6,993 nt of DNA from positions 1 to 6,993 of the forward strand of contig JAAVYC010000034.1 in NCBI GenBank assembly GCA_022790905.1, in the 5' to 3' direction. The stretch is from Lachnospiraceae bacterium. Its GTDB lineage: Bacteria; Bacillota; Clostridia; Lachnospirales; Lachnospiraceae. Below are positions 5,859 through 6,993 of the stretch, one piece after another. How positions within the stretch are numbered: the stretch's first letter is position 1; each line of letters begins with the position of its first letter. The translations under genes were made by a program, and so were the position numbers. The notes under the pieces were generated by a model, which worked only from the letters and a program-made list of their open reading frames with translations, was not told the origin of the DNA and searched no databases.

Positions 5859-6993
5859 ATGAGAAGTATAAGAAAACGATGGTTTACATTTGCAGTATTT
5901 TTCGTAGCAGTCGCGATAGTCACAGGGATAGGCATGGGGGTTAGAGTAAAAGCGGATGAAAATTCCGTGATTGCCGATCGTGTTTATATCGGTGATGTTT
6001 CTGTAGCCGGAATGACGGTGAAAGAGGCAGAGAGTGCGGTGGAAGAGTACATTGACGGTTTAAAGGATATAGCAGTTAAACTGGAAGCCGGAGAGAGCAA
6101 CCTTGAAATAAAAGCGGAAGAACTCGGCATTGGATGGGGAAATCCTGAGGTTGCAGACAAAGCAGTCAATATTGGAAGAACGGGAAATCCAATTGCCAGA
6201 TATAAAGAGAAAAAGGATTTGGAAAATGGTGATAAAGTATTTCGGATTTCTTATTCTGTCGATGAGAATAAAGTAAAATCTGTTTTGACTGAGAGAAAAG
6301 ATGAAATCAATCAGGAAGCACAGGACAATGGATTGAAGCGTGAAAATGGCAGCTTCGTATTTGTAAAAGGTCACGAGGGCGTTGAGATTGATATAGAACA
6401 GTCAGTAAATCAAATCGCCTCCTATATGCAGGACGAATGGGATGGGAAAGATGCGACTGTGTCGTTGAAGGCAAAGATTGTAGAGCCAAAAGGCGCGGAA
6501 AAAGAACTTGCAAAGGTCAAAGATTTATTAGGAGAATTTAGTACGAATTTTGGTTCTTCCTCTGCAGGACGTGCGAAAAATGTTCGAAACGGAGCAGAAA
6601 AGATCAATGGATCTATTCTTTATCCGGGAGATGTATTTTCTGTGCACGATGCGGTGGTGCCATTTAATAAAGAAAACGGCTATGAATTGGCGGGTTCTTA
6701 TGAGAATGGAACAACAGTAGAGACATATGGCGGAGGGATCTGTCAGGTATCTACGACATTATATAATGCGGTCATCCGCTCAGAGCTTGAGATCACAGAA
6801 CGTCATGCGCATTCTATGATTGTAAATTATGTGGAACCGTCTATGGATGCGGCGATTTCCGGTGAATATAAAGATTTGAAATTTAAGAACTCTACAAAAG
6901 CTCCGGTCTATATTGAGGGCTACACAGAGGGCGGTGTGCTTCACTTTAATGTCTATGGTGAAGAGACTAGAGATTCGAACCGTGAAATATCTT
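5859..6993 (+). CDS. VanW-family cell-envelope protein with peptidoglycan-binding-like domain (3' end outside window)
   Basis: The frame is open from the ATG at 5859 to the window edge, giving 378 residues with no stop. AAAAGGGG (5843-5850) sits eight bases upstream. Residues 1-7 are basic and 8-28 hydrophobic, forming a signal peptide or membrane anchor, so the bulk is predicted outside the cell. Residues about 40-205 fit the PG_binding_4 type of putative peptidoglycan-binding repeat often found ahead of VanW: VYIGDVSVAGMTVKEAESAV, then KAEELGIGW, and a second half with VKGHEGVEIDIEQSV. Residues about 225-367 are the VanW domain, with FSTNFGSSSAGRAKNV, GSILYPGDVFSVHDAV and the conserved YGGGICQVSTTLYNAV (290-305), including C295. 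VanW occurs in some vancomycin-resistance clusters but has no known enzymatic activity, and this architecture is common in clostridia without resistance. No vanHAX genes are near, so this is not evidence of resistance. A C-terminal G5 or SH3-like domain could follow beyond the edge. Confidence 0.92.
   Translation, partial: MRSIRKRWFTFAVFFVAVAIVTGIGMGVRVKADENSVIADRVYIGDVSVAGMTVKEAESAVEEYIDGLKDIAVKLEAGESNLEIKAEELGIGWGNPEVADKAVNIGRTGNPIARYKEKKDLENGDKVFRISYSVDENKVKSVLTERKDEINQEAQDNGLKRENGSFVFVKGHEGVEIDIEQSVNQIASYMQDEWDGKDATVSLKAKIVEPKGAEKELAKVKDLLGEFSTNFGSSSAGRAKNVRNGAEKINGSILYPGDVFSVHDAVVPFNKENGYELAGSYENGTTVETYGGGICQVSTTLYNAVIRSELEITERHAHSMIVNYVEPSMDAAISGEYKDLKFKNSTKAPVYIEGYTEGGVLHFNVYGEETRDSNREIS

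Noticed and set aside
5984..6607. Several 61-104 codon - strand frames within the VanW-family gene.
   Set aside because: All are antisense to a well-supported coding region, lack ribosome sites that stand out, and show no domain features.
5859..6993. Vancomycin resistance, suggested by the VanW name.
   Set aside because: No vanHAX ligase or two-component genes are present, and VanW-domain proteins are common in clostridia without resistance.

Overview
The window looks like chromosomal core sequence from a low-to-moderate-GC, Gram-positive anaerobe, most likely a clostridium of the Lachnospiraceae type. This is inferred from the purine-rich Shine-Dalgarno sites (AGGAGGA, AAGGAGG, GAGGTGA), the sigma-A-like promoters, and the gene content: a RACo-like ferredoxin/ATPase, a B12-binding radical SAM protein, a VanW-family protein and an oxygen-sensitive Fe-S gene set. 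No transposase, integrase, phage gene, CRISPR array, tRNA or rRNA was seen.

Layout from left to right. Bases 2-277 are the 3' part of an HxlR-family winged-helix regulator on the + strand. Bases 374-1759 (- strand) encode a 461-residue protein with an N-terminal [2Fe-2S] ferredoxin domain and a C-terminal ASKHA ATPase region, related to reductive activators of corrinoid proteins. A compact divergent promoter region (about 1786-1850) separates it from a + strand cluster of three overlapping genes: a B12-binding-type radical SAM protein (1884-3632), endonuclease III (nth, 3601-4233) and a DEDDh 3'-5' exonuclease (4233-4946). The exonuclease gene ends tail-to-tail, with overlapping stop codons, against a - strand gene for a membrane-anchored protein of unknown function (4943-5542). 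Only 38 bases separate the start of that gene from a divergently read 32-residue membrane microprotein (5581-5679). After a 179-base gap holding a likely promoter and a leader hairpin, a VanW-family cell-envelope gene (from 5859) runs off the right edge.

Functionally, three themes sit side by side. The first is cobalamin and Fe-S redox chemistry, carried by the ferredoxin/ASKHA protein and the radical SAM protein. The second is DNA repair, carried by endonuclease III and the exonuclease, co-transcribed behind the radical SAM gene. The third is the cell envelope, with three small or anchored membrane proteins at the right. The most interesting points are the shared divergent promoter between the two cobalamin-linked genes, the short RACo-like protein with no methyltransferase partner in view, and the 32-residue membrane protein whose promoter appears to lie inside the oppositely oriented neighbour. 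I found no clear evidence for a wholly new system; most of this is recognisable housekeeping sequence with several uncharacterised members.
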